A stretch of DNA of 64,000 nucleotides from Mauremys mutica (taxonomy: Eukaryota; Chordata; Testudines; Geoemydidae): contig NC_059072.1 of the NCBI RefSeq assembly GCF_020497125.1, forward strand, positions 307,538,781 to 307,602,780. Direction: 5' to 3'. Every line of letters begins with the position of its first letter. The stretch's first letter is position 1. The notes beneath the pieces are model-generated. The model did not search any database. It was not told where the DNA came from and saw only the letters and a list, made by a program, of their open reading frames with translations. Shown piece by piece: positions 23,331-36,369 of the stretch. The translations under genes and the position numbers were made by a program.

Positions 23331-26054
23331 AAACTCTCTTTTAATGTTACAGAATACAGAAACCCAACAATGACAAGCTTAGGTTTGTCTTGCTGTAAAT
23401 ATATTTAATATTATGCAACAAATAATTCATCATTTCAGACTTACTGGTTTCTTACTATTTAGTACCTTTCCGCTGACTAGGATAAACTTGTTTTGGCTCA
23501 CTGAACACTCCTGTGTACTTTAGCATGGTTAACACAAGTAATGTACAATAATACAAACTGCATAGAATTAGATGCAAATAAATGCAGTACATTTTCTCTG
23601 CTCAGAATAAAATAGCTACAAATATGCTATTCAAATTATTTTTTTTAAGTCAAACATTTTGATGTTGATCAGCAAATACCTACTGAACTGCAAGTAATTC
23701 ATTACATTTAGATTAAAAATTATTCAGTTAGTGATATGACCTTGTGAGGCTTACTTTTCCATAGTACAGCTATGGAAGCATCATGACAGAACAATTACCC
23801 CTTCACTTTCATTTTGTGGAATACCCAATGTATTCATTTACTGCCTTATTGTTGAGAATAAATGTAGATAATTAAAAACTTGCAATTTAGAAGAGAAATT
23901 ATTATAACACACTCAAGGGATAATAACTAGTTTAACTTACTTTTTCTTAAGCTCTACTTTTATTCCTCCCTCAGGCATCCAGGACAGGCTCTTCCGCCTT
24001 TTTTTTTTTTGCCTCAGGAGAAAACATCTATCCAACCACCAAAATATATATACCAGGATCAACATTTAGTTGAAGGACTAAAGTGCAATTTAGAATACTC
24101 AAATACTAGTGGCACACATGCATGCTGAGTTTGTGCTTAAAACTCAAAGATTTTATATATACTCAAAAATATCCACTTGCGCAATATCTCATTTATTTAA
24201 ATGAAACATTTTAATTTAACTTTTAAAAATAAACTATGCCAGCAGTCTGCTAGTCCTAATTTGAGATGATCAGTCTCAAAAACCTTTTAGAAAATGTGAC
24301 TTTGAGTTTTGTGAAACATAAGTGTCTGAGAAACAAATTTTAGAGGGTTTTTTACTACAGTTTTACATAGATTCCAAAACAGCCACATAGATTTTCTTAA
24401 TTTTTTTTCACAGTCAATTAAATTCTAGGATAATGTTTTGTAGAAATTTCAGCCTAAGGGAAATATTCATAACGAAGTTAAAATAATATTTTAAAAGTAG
24501 TGGGGAAGGGAGTATTGAGGTATGGGGGGGGTTGTATTGTAGAAAGAATAAAACAATCTTAATTATAATGGCACAAACACAACCACTAAAATCATGAAAT
24601 CTCTGTTCTGAAACAGCATTTAGCATGATATTAGGTTTTAGAATAGAGCTCTCATTCCTGTACTCAAGAATTACTGTCTGTAGTTTGTTAGCATTTTTCT
24701 TGCAGTGATTATTACGTGCCCTGGCATATTTGCCACTGTCTCTATTTTCTATTTATTTTCTCTGTTTCACCTCTGTTCTTTTCTGAATTTTTTTCATCAT
24801 CTTGTTTTTCTGCTTTCCCCTTTTCTCTGAGCTTTAGCTATCCTCTTCCTTGAAGCCTATCTTTAGCATACTTGACTACTTGGAGGGTTACATGTCTGCC
24901 TCTCCTCCCAGGTTGAGAGGCATAATTTCTGATTTGGAAGGTGGAAGATCTTTTTCTTTGATGTTGATATCAGTATTTTCTGTGAGAACTACTCTTTTGA
25001 AGAGATAGAGCAGAATGTGATACTCTAATGAATTTTATGTCCATTGAATCACTAAGAGACTGGGGGACATGGATCAGCATTCACATTACACTCCCGGTCA
25101 GTACCCTGTGCAAGCTGGGAAAGCTAATGATCCAACCAGCTGACCAAATTTGGTGATGAATCCTGGTCACATGCCACCAGAGGCACATTGCGCATATGCT
25201 AAGAAGATTAAGAGACTTAATTCTTCTGCACAGAAGTATAATGCATTGCTTGCCTAATCAGCTTGTAATTCAGAAGCTTTTATAGAATTATAAAACCTAA
25301 TGTGAAGAGAATACAAAATCCATTAAAAATGTCATAGTACTTTAGATGTAACAAAATATGTGATATAGCATTAGTCCTCATTCTAGAAATGATAGTAAAA
25401 GAACTTTTTGATCAGATTTTCTGAAGTGGATATTTTATATCTTGTTACCCAACCCCAACGTTCTTTAGACAATTTGAATTATTTGGTGGTGTCCTATCAC
25501 AGTGACAGGCATCTTAAAAATCTAAGAAAGAATTTGCACAAGTAAAGTTCAGAACTTTTCTGTTATACATACACATTTTGGATATGAAAAATGTTGCCAT
25601 TAAGGGTGGCCTTCTCATGTCTAAAGTAACAGCATGTAATATTGACTTCTTAGAAAATTGGAGGTATGGCTGAGAATTTCATTTATGCTGGCTGCAAATT
25701 ATTAACACTGTAATAATAGCAGGCCAGCATATGGTACTGGTACCCATTAAAAAAGCAGTTGCTTTGACACTCTGACTGACTAAGAAAATAGCATTACTCT
25801 TGAGAATATCTCTTTAAATCAGCAACTAGTGTGGCAATTTCTTGTAATTCTTCATTAAAATTAGTCACAGTTGATCCATTCCACCATGGTTAACAACACA
25901 TATGGAAATTATCTAAAGGGAGAGAAATATAGAGTTGAAAGACTGCATCTTTTGTTAGGACTATATGGACAATATCCTCAACAAGTTTAAATTGACACAA
26001 TTCCAGTGAAGTCACCAGCTAAAGATTTGGCCCTAATTTTTTTCTTATTTATAC
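23331..26054. other. AT-rich sequence, nothing recognised
   Basis: No ORF with protein character. There is a T-run near 23998-24010 and a G-run near 24523-24531. No known repeat is supported. Confidence 0.45.
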
Positions 26055-26185
26055 AAGACAAGATTCTGTCACCCATATTGATGCTGAGTAGTGCCTTACT
26101 TCATGAGTAGTCCCATTGACATTTCAGTGGAATTACTCACCAAGATACTAGTCAGTATGAATAGGGTAGCAGAATCTCTCCTCTA
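26055..26185. repeat. Palindromic MITE (related type)
   Basis: acaagattctgtcacccata and agggtagcagaatctctcct are mirror ends around gagtagtcccattgacattt. It has the same architecture as the GGCCCTGATC copies with different termini. Confidence 0.55.
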
Positions 26186-28617
26186 AGCAAGTAGAGAAAA
26201 ATAATTAAATGAATTAATGTATGTAAAGAAGCCTTGGTTTACAGGCAGTATAATACAACTGAGTAATGAACATATTTAAAATATAATTTATGATTTTGAC
26301 CAGTAATAAAAACTCTTTAATCTCAAAAATTAAAAAAGCATTTGCAGATTTAAAATAATGTGCATTTTACATTTACTTAAGTACAGCTGTCTTATCTGAC
26401 TTCATCTGACCACTTTATTGTGAATGGTTATATTTGCAATAAAATTATTAAATAGGGAGTCTGAATGTCTATCTCCTTCATAAATGAAGAGGAAGAGAAG
26501 AGGGGGTGGGGAGTATAGTTGGAAAATATTTAACAAACCAGGAATGATTCATCATCAACTGATGGATGAATGTAAACATGGGGGGGGGGGAATTTGCAAA
26601 AGAAAAAATTAAGTTAAATGAATATTACATAGGTACATTGAGATGACTGTGAGACTACACTGTCCCTAAAAGCTGGAACAACCTATGGGAAATAATCAAG
26701 AAACAATAGAGGTTTCTATTCATAAACAGTTTTGTTTTAGGGCCTGATCTTGAGAAATGCTGAGCAGCCCCAATTCCGACTGGATGATCTTTGATTGCAT
26801 TAGAGACATAGTTGGACAAGACATTACTACAATATAATTATAAAAGGATACATTTCTAGATAAGGAAGCTCAGCTGAGGGCAAAGTAATTTGTAAAAACA
26901 AATATACACAAGTACTGAAATTCACATAGGTGGCATATAAAGAAATAACACTTTCACAGGTCAAAATGAAGGATGCATAAACTATGAGGGATTTAGGCTG
27001 TAGGCGTGTAATATGCTACTTAATCTGAGATTAGGAAAAAAGTATTTATGGATCTGATACTAAGTCTGTGAAAATTTTAAAATAATTAAAAGAGGTATTT
27101 TAAGTGTTTAGTTCCTGTTGGTGACTCCCAAAGACCTCATTTCCCATTAACATCAGCACCTGGCAAAATCAACCCCTAGATAGCTATGTAGAGAGAAGCA
27201 AGGTCAAGAAAGATATTGGAGTAATAACACATAGCAAACTAAATATATCATAGTGTGTCTGAGGGGAGAAGCCATTCCTACACTATATATAGGAAAACAA
27301 AACTAGGGAGTCAATGAGTTAACGGTGTTACTGTACATCATTTTGGTGTAACTGGAGCTAGAATAGTGCATACACCTTTGGTTCCCACAGTGAGTGATAA
27401 ACAGATAGTTTAAAAAAAAAGAGAAAATGCAACATCAAAAAAATGTTGAAATAGCGCCCCTGAAAAGTTGCTAAATCTATCTCATCTACAAAAGAGATGA
27501 ATTAGGATGAACATGATTATTCTTCAAATTCAGTATAAATATATATAAAGGAAGGAAAAAAATTATTCACAACTTTAGAATATTATAGATCAAGAAGTAG
27601 CCTGAAGTCAAGGAAGGAAGAGTCAAGGCCAGATATTAGGAGACAGTTCTCAATAGTAAAAACAACTGCATAGTTGGAAGTGGTAAAGCCACCATCATGG
27701 CAGATATTCAAGAATAAGGAAGATAAGACATTAAGGAGAATAAGAGGTAGGTGTGAGTAGTTCTACAAAAATGCTAGGGCTCTGACTGGATGAGCTAAGT
27801 AGCCTTTTCTGGGCTGTATCTTGCTATCTACCATATGTGCAACTCAATAGGGAACAAAACAGTACTACAGTATGGTGCTATGATGATCTGACTTTGATTA
27901 GTTCTGGCATCAGAAGATGTATGTCACTGCTAACAATAGCAATTATAAAATGCATCAGAAAATGTAGGATTATATCAGTGGTACAAGAAATTAGAATTTT
28001 ATACATATAAATAAATTAAGAGAAAAAAGAAGTATTCTTGTCAATGACTGTAATATTACTTATTTAGCCAAAGAGTATTAAAATAAATACATTTTATTTG
28101 GTGGGTATTTAAGTGAGTATTCATGATAAAATTCTGATATTATGACCTCTCATAAACATAGATTCAGAAAATAAGACAGTTAACTAAAGAGTATATACGT
28201 TTTTTGCTTCTCTCTCAGAATACTGGTCTGATTAATCTAAACCTGCTTGAAAATGTTTGTACTGTGTAGTTCCTGTTTTCAGGAAAACCAGTCAGATTTA
28301 GAACTACAGGGAAAGTGATCCTGAAAAAAATGGGACGAGCTATGGAAGATCATGTAAATACTTAAAACTAGTTACTAGTATAAGAAGCAGAACTTTGTAT
28401 TAGAAAATCCTTCATCCTAGAAAACTCTAAAACTACATCCCCAGCAAATCAGATTAGTGAAGATTTCAATTTGGAAATTGTATTTCTGCATCTTCTAACC
28501 ATCTTCTAAGGAATATATCTTCTCTTGTATATAGGAATAAAGGAAAGTTAAACTGCTTGAGGCAGTAGGCAGCCATCAATGGAAAAGTTTAATTCTGGAA
28601 AAAAACAGAACTATGTG
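26186..28617. other. AT-rich sequence, nothing recognised
   Basis: A run of 10 G lies at 26581-26590 and a partial MITE end (agggcctgatcttgagaaat) near 26741. Otherwise it is anonymous. Confidence 0.45.
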
Positions 28618-28692
28618 CCTGATCCAGTGCTCACTGAAGTCTGTAGAAAGATTTCTGTTGACTTAATAGGCATTGGATCACGCCCTGTATAA
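28618..28692. repeat. Short palindromic MITE remnant
   Basis: Ends gcctgatccagtgctcactg and cattggatcacgccctg are inverted around a 'gttgacttaat' centre. Shorter than other copies. Confidence 0.5.
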
Positions 28693-29669
28693 GTTAATAA
28701 GAAAGACAGGTCTCTCTGTTAATCAGTCTTCTGACAGTATAGCTTGTATTTTAAGAAACACAACACAGTATGAAGGAGAAGATTGCACTGAGGTACCATG
28801 GGTTTGGGTGCTTTATAGATAAATAGAATAGATTAACTAGAAGAACTACTTACTAACTTTTAGGAATACATTATTAAACTAACCTGTGCATAACCTGTAT
28901 TTATGAATATTAAAAAGCAAAACCTAACTGCAGAAACCACATTTTAGAAAACATTTCCATATGTGATTGTGGGTATGGCTTGTTGGTCTATGCAAATAAA
29001 GTATGGCAAAGAAGCAAAAAATCTAAGCTAGATGTGGTCATAAGCCCATGCCCAGCAAGGTGGATAAAATGCAGAGACTGGAGACTTAGGCAAGGTTCAT
29101 GTGTTTGCCATCCTGATTTATGTTTTAGTGGACTGAGCAATGAAGGCCTCAAATGACTTGACCAGATACTTAAGATAAATGAATGTCAAAGCCACATTTG
29201 CTTATGTTTATTTGAGGTTTTTTAAATTTTTGCAGTAAATAATTTGGAGATTCTTGAGAGAAACTATCTTTGGGTAAGAGAACATGTAAGAATAAAAGAG
29301 ACTTCTGTGAAGACAGGACTCTGGAAATAAAATGTCAAGAAACACTGCCACTGCAACATTTGGTGCAATATTTTGGCCTCCTTTGTTCATAGCTTTGTAT
29401 ATAGTGTGGAATACTGCAGCCCTTACTCTGACAAAACTATTGAAAAGTATGTTCAATTTGGTACATAGTTATTAGTTTGTGGTTAAATAAAATATAATTA
29501 TCTGACAAGACTCTGGAGTGTGTTCTGATCTTTTCTTACATTTTGTTGTATATCTTTACTCATTCTAATATATAAACTTTTATTGATAGACAGTTCCAAA
29601 CCCATGTTGAATCAGCAAAAAGCAAGTTAGAAGCATGTTGCACACTAAAGATCAATGCACACTCCAGAT
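28693..29669. other. AT-rich sequence, nothing recognised
   Basis: An 82-codon minus ORF at 29208-29456 shows no recognisable motif. No repeat family supported. Confidence 0.45.
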
Positions 29670-29896
29670 CAGTGGTGGGCAACCTGCGGGCCGTGGGCCA
29701 CACACGGCCTGTCAGGGTAATCTGCTGGCAGGCCGCCAGACAGTTTGTCCCTGCGGCCTGCGCCGCATCCCGCAGCTCCCATTAGCTGGGAACGGCGAAC
29801 CGCGGCCACTGCAAGCTGTGGGCAGCCATGCAAATGTAAACTGTCTGGCAGCCTGCCAGCAGATTACCCTGACGGGCCGCAGGTTGCCCACCACTC
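29670..29896. mobile_element. hAT MITE with 8-bp target duplication
   Basis: Left terminus cagtggtgggcaacctgcgg and right terminus ccgcaggttgcccaccact are inverted repeats of about 19 bases. The interior is also partly palindromic (ctgtctggcagcctgccagc near 29839). Flanks ctccagat (29662-29669) and ccccagat (29897-29904) are an 8-bp duplication with one mismatch, as expected for hAT. GC- and CpG-rich against an AT-rich background. Confidence 0.9.
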
Positions 29897-29904
29897 CCCC
29901 AGAT

Positions 29905-30439
29905 TGATAGACTGAAAAAGTCTGTGATCCCTAAACAAAACTACAGCTGGCCTATGATTATTTTTAGTTTGTGGTTAAAGATTAACAACCTATGTGTTTT
30001 GTTTTTTTCATGGTAAAGAAAGGTAGTTAGTAATACAAACAAAACCTAAATACAGTAAAAGTATCTATGCATCTGGTCCTATGATAAATTAATCATCAAA
30101 TATAATTGGTTAGTGGTACTAAAAAAAAGTGTAGTTCATATTTCTGTTCTAAACTTCAAGGTTTTTAATTTTGCAGCACACACAAACAATATTCAAAAAT
30201 ATGTGTAGTGCATTTTATCAGCATCCATGCCCATGATGTGTTTTTACCAGAATCACTCTTATACTTGAGCTGGAGCCTAAAGTATGTGACAGAAGAATAT
30301 AAGAACAGGAATATTGAAGAAATGAGAATAATTTGCATAAATTTTCTATTCAAAGTATTGCTTAATACACGTCTTTTTTTATATGTATAAAATTCATTTT
30401 GAAGTTAGAGAACGTGAGAGAGTTGTCCAATGATTTACT
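29905..30439. other. AT-rich sequence, nothing recognised
   Basis: No gene or repeat supported. Confidence 0.45.
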
Positions 30440-30660
30440 ACTGTGTAGAGCAGTGTGGCCTCATACACAGGGTAATAAAGTGGGACCTGGGGGATCTGGA
30501 TTTATTTCTAGCTCTGTCAGTAGCCTGCTGGGTTACTTCACCTCTCTGTTCCTCAATTTCCCCATCTGTAAAGTGGGGGTAATGATACGTTCCTCATTTG
30601 TAAAGCACCTTGATATTCACTGATGAAAAGTGCTGTATGAGAGTCAGTTATTATTATTCC
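30440..30660 (+). repeat. MIR-type SINE
   Basis: Contains ctcaatttccccatctgtaa and agtgggggtaatgat, then the 3' part ending agtgctgtatgagagtcagt and ttattatt. That order (tRNA-like part, core, tail) is the sense orientation of MIR. Confidence 0.8.
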
Positions 30661-30794
30661 TGTGAGAAACAGTAACAACATAAACCTGTTAGCTACTTCA
30701 AGTCTTATACATTAAGGACAAAGTCAATCATTAAAGTGGGTGTTTTAAATACAAAAAAAATCTTCTAAGGTATTTGTTCTTGTGCTTTTCCTAC

Positions 30795-31789
30795 TTAAGA
30801 TAGTTAAATTCCAAACAGACTGCGAAGAGCTACAAAAGAATCTCACAAAACTGGGTGACCGGGCAACAAAATGGCAGATGAAATTCAATGTTGATAAATG
30901 CAAAGTAATTCACATTGGAAAACATAATCCCAACTATCATATAAAATGATGGGATCTAAATTAGCTGTTACCACTCAAAAAAGAAATCTTGGAGTCATTG
31001 TGGATAGTTCTCTGAAAACATCCACTCAGTGTGCAGTGGGAGTCAAAAAAGCAAACAGAATGTTGGGAATCATTAAGAAAGGGATAGATAATAAAACAGA
31101 AAATATCAGATTGCCTCTATGAATTCATGGTACACCCACATCTGCACACAGTATTCAAGATGTGGTCTCCCCATCTCTAAAAAGATATATTGGAATTGGA
31201 AAAGGTTCAGGAAAGGGCAACAAAAATGATTAGGCATATGGAACGGCTTCCATATGAGGAGAGATTAATAAGACTGGGACTTTTCAGGTTGGAAAAGAGA
31301 TGACTAAGGGGGGATATGATAGAGGTCTATAAAATCATGACTGGTGTGGAGAAAGTAAATAAGGAAGTGTTATTTACTCCTTCTCATAACACAAGAACTA
31401 GGGGTCACCAAATGAAATTAATAGGCAGCAGGTTTAAAACAAACAAAATGAAGTATCTTTTTTCACATAACACACAGTCAACCTGTGGAACTCCTTGCCA
31501 GAGGATGTTGTGAAGGCCAAGGCTATAACAGACCTAGATCAGAAAAGAACTAGATCAGATCATGAAGGATAGGCCCATCAATGGCTATTAGCCAGGATGG
31601 GCAGGGATGGTGTGGCTAGCCTCTGTTTGCCAGAAGCTGGGAATGGGCGACAGGGGATGGATCATTTGATGATTACCTTTTCTGTTCATTCCCTCTGGGG
31701 CAACTGGCATTGGCCACTGTTGGAAGACAGGATGCTGGACTAGATGGACATTTGATCTGATCTAGTATGACCATTCTTATGTTCTTATG
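30795..31789 (+). mobile_element. CR1 LINE, 3' part
   Basis: About 1 kb covers the end of CR1 ORF2 and its 3' end. Conceptual translation of several frames gives the characteristic C-terminal ORF2 region (for example, 31316-31513 encodes a fragment with ‘[14 protein letters not shown]’ and ‘HNTRTRGH’). The element ends with the CR1-typical attcttatgttcttatg at about 31773-31789. Frameshifts and stops make it inactive. It is 5'-truncated, as usual for LINE insertions. Confidence 0.92.
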
Positions 31790-32429
31790 ATGGCAGAGGC
31801 TGTGAATATTCAAATATGGACTTTCCCTTGTGCCCATTACTTCCACCTCTTGTTAGAAAATTTTCTAAAAGGTTTTTTTTCTTTTTTTTTTTTTGAGGCG
31901 CGTTTCAGAAATTTGAGTAATAAGGGGAAGAATCAAAGGCTTTTTACTTACTGTCAATATCAGAGAAGAAGACTAATATTCTAAATCAATTAGTAGTTGC
32001 ACTTCACATCAAGGAAGCTCTCTGTCCTGCCAACTTGATGTGTAAAAACCCAAGGACCAACTCAAATCTTGGTATCCATTTTGACAATGCAATGTGTAAT
32101 CTAAGTTTATTTGATTTTTAATTAGAGGAAGTTTATTCATCTTGTTGAGACCTAACATAGAAAAAAGTGTCTCTGGGAATGGCCTACTGAAGATTTTAAA
32201 ATGTCTATTACTGAAATCTGTATTGAAAAAAAATTATTCAATTTGATATATTAGATTTTGGAAGTCTATTTTATCAGTAATTGAATGCACATTATAACCA
32301 GTTTTTCCTTATTCTGCACATTGTGTGATTATACATATTAGTGTGGTTTATATAGTTAGTGTAGTTAATGTAGTGTGGTAGGTGTAGTTTGTCTTTTTAT
32401 GCCCATTGGCAAATATATATATAGACAGG
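31790..32429. other. Non-coding, nothing firm
   Basis: T-run near 31876-31893. A loose 'gtgtagtt' repetition lies at 32340-32390. The right end may already belong to the DIRS element. Confidence 0.4.
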
Positions 32430-35201
32430 GAAGAAGGGACCAAGGAAGCAATGCTCCAAAGATGAGCACACCAGAGAATTGTCTCTCACGCATCCACCAT
32501 TCCCTCCTTTGGTTGTCAGGGAGGGATTCTAGGAAGAGTCATGACCTGTAGTAGAAAGGGGTCTGGGCTTCATAGAGATCACTCTACCTGTTACCCATCC
32601 CTATGTGCACTCCACCACAGTACTTCTACCTACACAGCCATGGCCTTACTGGACCCTCTGGGGTGTACAGACATACTCCAGGAAGCCTGCTTCATCTGTT
32701 TTCTCTGGGTTAGATTGCTGTTCCCAGAGAGGCAAATCAGTTGAGCCAGTTGGTTCACCCACAGTTTCTTGAGAGGCAGAGTGAAGAGGAACATCAGCTA
32801 CCAGGAGAAGAGCATTTGATTCCTGCTGCATTATCCTCATACTCCCCTGATGAGACTCCCTCACCCACATTGGCTTCAGCTGATGAGGTTTTAGATATTC
32901 AGAGACCTGATGAAATGCATGGCAGAAACCTTAGACATATCCCTGGAAGTGGTTCAGCAACACAAGTCTTGGACATTCTGCATCCTTCTACAACAGGGAT
33001 ACTCACCATGCCCATTAATGAAGGTTTACTGGAGCCTGCAAGAACCACCTGGCACACACCTGCATCTATCCTGTCAAAAAGCAGACAGGAAGTACTAGGT
33101 CCCTGCTAAAGATTTGAGTATTTCTGTTTGTATTCAGCACCAAGTTCTCTTGTAGTGGCAGCAGTACAGCAGAGGTCAAAGCAGCAGGGGCCTCTGAATC
33201 CATACTGAGAGAAAAGCACCAAAAAAAATTGGACCTCTCCAGTTGCAAGGTGTATTAATCAGCAATCTTCCAGATGAGGGTTGCTAACTATCAGGCATGC
33301 CTTCCAAAAATATGTTTTTAAAACTGAGACAGATTTTTTCAATTCATAGACAAACTTCCCAAGGAGTACCATGAGGAGTTGAAATCCAGAATGGAAGATG
33401 GACAACTGCCTGCCTGCACTTCTCTATAGGCTGCTCTGGATATGTCTGACACCACGGTCACTGCAAGAATCATGAGATCACCATGGCTTCAGTTCTCAAA
33501 GATCCCAGGGAAGTCCAAACAACAATCAAGGACCTCCCATTTGAAGTTAATGAATTTTTCAACAATGGGACAGGTGAATCCCCCCACTTCCTAAAGAATT
33601 TAACGACAACTGCACTTTTGAGGGCTGTACATCCCAAGCCTAAGGAGGAAGCAGTTACACCCGTGGTCATCCTTTAGAAAGTTATTCTCCACCTAGTTTT
33701 ACAGTGCGCCACAGAGAACCTCAGTGTCATCAAGGAAGAGAAAGAGATCCCCCAGTAGATGACCCTCTGCCTTCTCTGGTGCCCAACAGTCCGCGGCTTC
33801 CAGCAGGCTTGCCACCAACGTTGAGTGCCTGATAGGACCAGTGGAAGATCTTTTTAGTTTATACACACACACACACATTTGGCAACTGTCTTTTTTTAAT
33901 TTTTGAGAAGATTGGGCTGGGATTACTTCAGACTGGTGGATCCTAGAGATTGTAAACAAGGGATATCCAATTCAGTTTCAATCCTTTCTTCCCCCACTTC
34001 TCTTTCCCCTTTCCTTTCCAGGGACCCAAGAAGCAGATTCCCTTCTACAATGGAAATCAGTGAAGGAAGTGCCCTTGGAGTTATGGGGCAGAGGCTTTTA
34101 TTTGTATTACTTTCTTATCCCAAAGAAGAAAGGGGGTTGACAGCCCATCCTTGACCTTCAATGTCCTTTCAAATTCAGGATGGTGACTCTGCCCTCCAGA
34201 ATCCTCTCATTAGATTCTCAGGACTGGTTCGTGGCTCTCAACATGCAAAATGCCTATTTCCATATATTAGTCCTCCCAACTGACAGGAAATACCTCAGAT
34301 TCCTGGCAGAAACATCCCTTTACTAGGGTCCTTTGATAGGGCCCTTTGATCTTTCTGTGGCCTTGAGGGTATTCACCAAGGGTCTAGAAGTAGTGGCAGC
34401 TCTCCTAAGGAGACAAGGGATCCAGGTCTGTCCTTACTTTAATGACTGGCTGATTTGAGGAGGATCACCCCAACAGCTTATTGACTTAGTTCAGGTAATT
34501 CTAAAGTTCTTTGCCTCACTAGATCTCAAAGTGAACAGACAGGAATCCATACTGACTCCGACTCAGCTCACAGGGTTCATAGGAGCACTGTTAGATTTCA
34601 TACCAGCCAAAGCTTACCTCCCACAATAACAAGTCTCATCAATCAACTTCAAGCACATCAGTGAAAACATGTTTCAAACGTCTCGGATACATGGCCTCGT
34701 GCACTTAATATCACACAGCATGCCAGCCTTCACCTAGGTTCTCTGGAAAGGTGTTTGAAATCACTGTATCTACCCAGCGGACACTGCATGGACATAGTCA
34801 CAGGCCCACAAGAAGTCCTCTTCTCATTACACTGGTGGTAAGGCGTTCTTTAGGTATGCAGCAGAGGACTCTTCTCCACACCTCTACCTACCAAAACTCT
34901 GGTGACAGACTGCACCGCCCAGAGAGATGTGGGGGAGAGGGGCTAACCTACATTGCCTTCAAATTCAGGGCTTATGGTCCAGTCAGGAAGCTTGTTTTCC
35001 ACAGAAACATTCTAGAGCTCAGGGATATCTACCTCAAATGCAAGACATTCCTGCCTCTTTGTCAGGGTCCCACAGTCCAAATGCTAACAGATGACACCAA
35101 AGCTATACATTATGTCAACAGTTGCGGGGGGCAAGATCATCCCCACACTGTCAGGAAACCATACAACTATGGAATTTATGCATTCTGAACCAAATCAGAC
35201 T
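32430..35201 (+). mobile_element. DIRS-type retrotransposon, gag-like / RT / RNase H part
   Basis: Frames in this block translate to DIRS-like products. A gag-like stretch lies at 32741-33109. A reverse transcriptase follows at about 34080-34620: near the start 'IPKKKGG', later 'AYFHI', 'RKYLRFL', 'RVFTKGLEVVAALLRRQG' and 'YFNDWLI' at the catalytic site, where DIRS elements have YLDDWL; the first catalytic Asp is thus Asn. An RNase H part at 34950-35150 has 'NILELRDIYLKCK' and 'TDDTKAIHYVN'. DIRS elements use a tyrosine recombinase instead of an integrase. Stops and frameshifts show a dead copy. It is cut at 35201 by a CR1. Confidence 0.8.
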
Positions 35202-35362
35202 TGAGGTCTTCAAACCACAATTTGAGGACTTCAATAACTCAGGCATAGGTTAGGGGTTTGTTATTGAAGTGGATGGGTGAGATTCTGTGGCCTGCATTGT
35301 GCAGGAGGTCAGACTAGATGATCATAATGGTCCCTTCTGACCTTAAAGTCTATGAGTCTATG
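35202..35362 (+). mobile_element. CR1 LINE 3' end, inserted in the DIRS element
   Basis: A 161-base, strongly 5'-truncated CR1: it keeps the 'aggaggtcagactagatgat' stretch and ends with the CR1 tail ttaaagtctatgagtctatg. A short direct repeat agact (35197-35201 and 35363-35367) flanks it. DIRS-like coding text resumes immediately afterwards, which fixes the insertion site. Confidence 0.88.
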
Positions 35363-35367
35363 AGACT

Positions 35368-35510
35368 GGCGTGTCTGCATGTTCCTACCCTTCAGAATAT
35401 CATGATAGATCAATTCAGCAGGCAATTCTCTGACAACCACAAGTGGTCTCTCAAAGGCTCAGTCCTACAGAAGATCTTTTGAACACAGGGATTCCCAAAA
35501 GTAGACCTAG
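35368..35510 (+). mobile_element. DIRS-type retrotransposon, second piece
   Basis: Continues the RNase H-side coding sequence after the CR1. One frame reads 'HVPTLQNIMIDQFSRQFSD' and then 'WSL', the region that in DIRS/Ty3-like proteins follows RNase H. The match ends around the segment encoding 'PKVDL', where LTR-like sequence begins shortly after. Confidence 0.7.
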
Positions 35511-35545
35511 TTCCAGGAGACCAGAACAACTGTTAGACATTCTGT

Positions 35546-36200
35546 GTGACAGATATGACAGTTTCCAGCAGTGTCCTTGAAAAACTTTGTTGAATTAAGT
35601 TTAGGTATCTTTGGGGTCCATTGTACTAAATGCAAAGTTTGTGTATTATTGTGATCCAGGATTGTATGTAACCTCTCTAGGGGGAGATATGATGTAAGGC
35701 CTGGATAATCAAAGGAATATACTGAACAAAGTGGCAGACAAGAATGGACTCGTGGGACAATACATGTGAAGTGGATTTCCTAGGAAATACCTAAGGAGAG
35801 GTTAATGCAAATTCCTCACCTCTGATTATGCAAAAGTCCAGCATTTTGAAGCTATGCCCTGAGGAGATGGCCTTTGTCTGCTCATCACCTGTTACATGAG
35901 ACCAACATCAAAGGCCCAAGTTATATAAAGGAAAAACTGAACTATTTATGGTTGCTCTGGTTCTGAACCTGAGACAGTTATGAACTTTGTAACCTTGGGA
36001 AAAAAAAACCTTTGTGGGTTTTGAAGGACTGACATCTACCAGAGCTTGAGGTTAGAGTTGGGGTGACTCTGGTTAGCTTTTTAGCATGCATGCAAGTTCT
36101 TTTCTTGTTTTTAATATATTTTCTCTGTAATGCTTTCACCTTTTGAATAAATGTGTTTGCTTACAAAAAACTGTGTGGCAACTTGTGACTGTTGGCAATT
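35546..36200 (+). repeat. Probable solo LTR of an endogenous retrovirus-like element
   Basis: The block starts tgtgacagatatgacagttt and has a polyadenylation signal aataaa at 36145-36150 near its end, followed by a 'gtgtggcaacttgtgact' stretch. That order fits an LTR with R-U5 at the right. I recall the left part as an abundant turtle repeat. The right end and a target duplication are not resolved, and no retroviral genes are attached. Confidence 0.5.
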
Positions 36201-36369
36201 AGTCTCTGCATCCATGCAGAAAGGGTGTCTGATCTCTCTATATATGGATCTAGGGGAAACAATGCCCCCAAATAATTATTTTATTACAATGTAAAGGTTT
36301 GCAAAATTATCAATCATTTGTGTCTCAAAGAATATAAAATGTTAAACAACAGTTTCCAAAACCATGAGA
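36201..36369. other. Short unassigned stretch between LTR-like block and CR1
   Basis: AT-rich, no similarity recognised. It may be the LTR end or the CR1 5' part. Confidence 0.3.

Noticed and set aside
33864..33879. (CA)n run
   Set aside because: Too short to be more than a trivial microsatellite.
35546..36200. Possible intact endogenous retrovirus next to the LTR-like block
   Set aside because: No gag, pol or env similarity of retroviral type adjoins it; the neighbouring RT is DIRS-type and lies on the other side.
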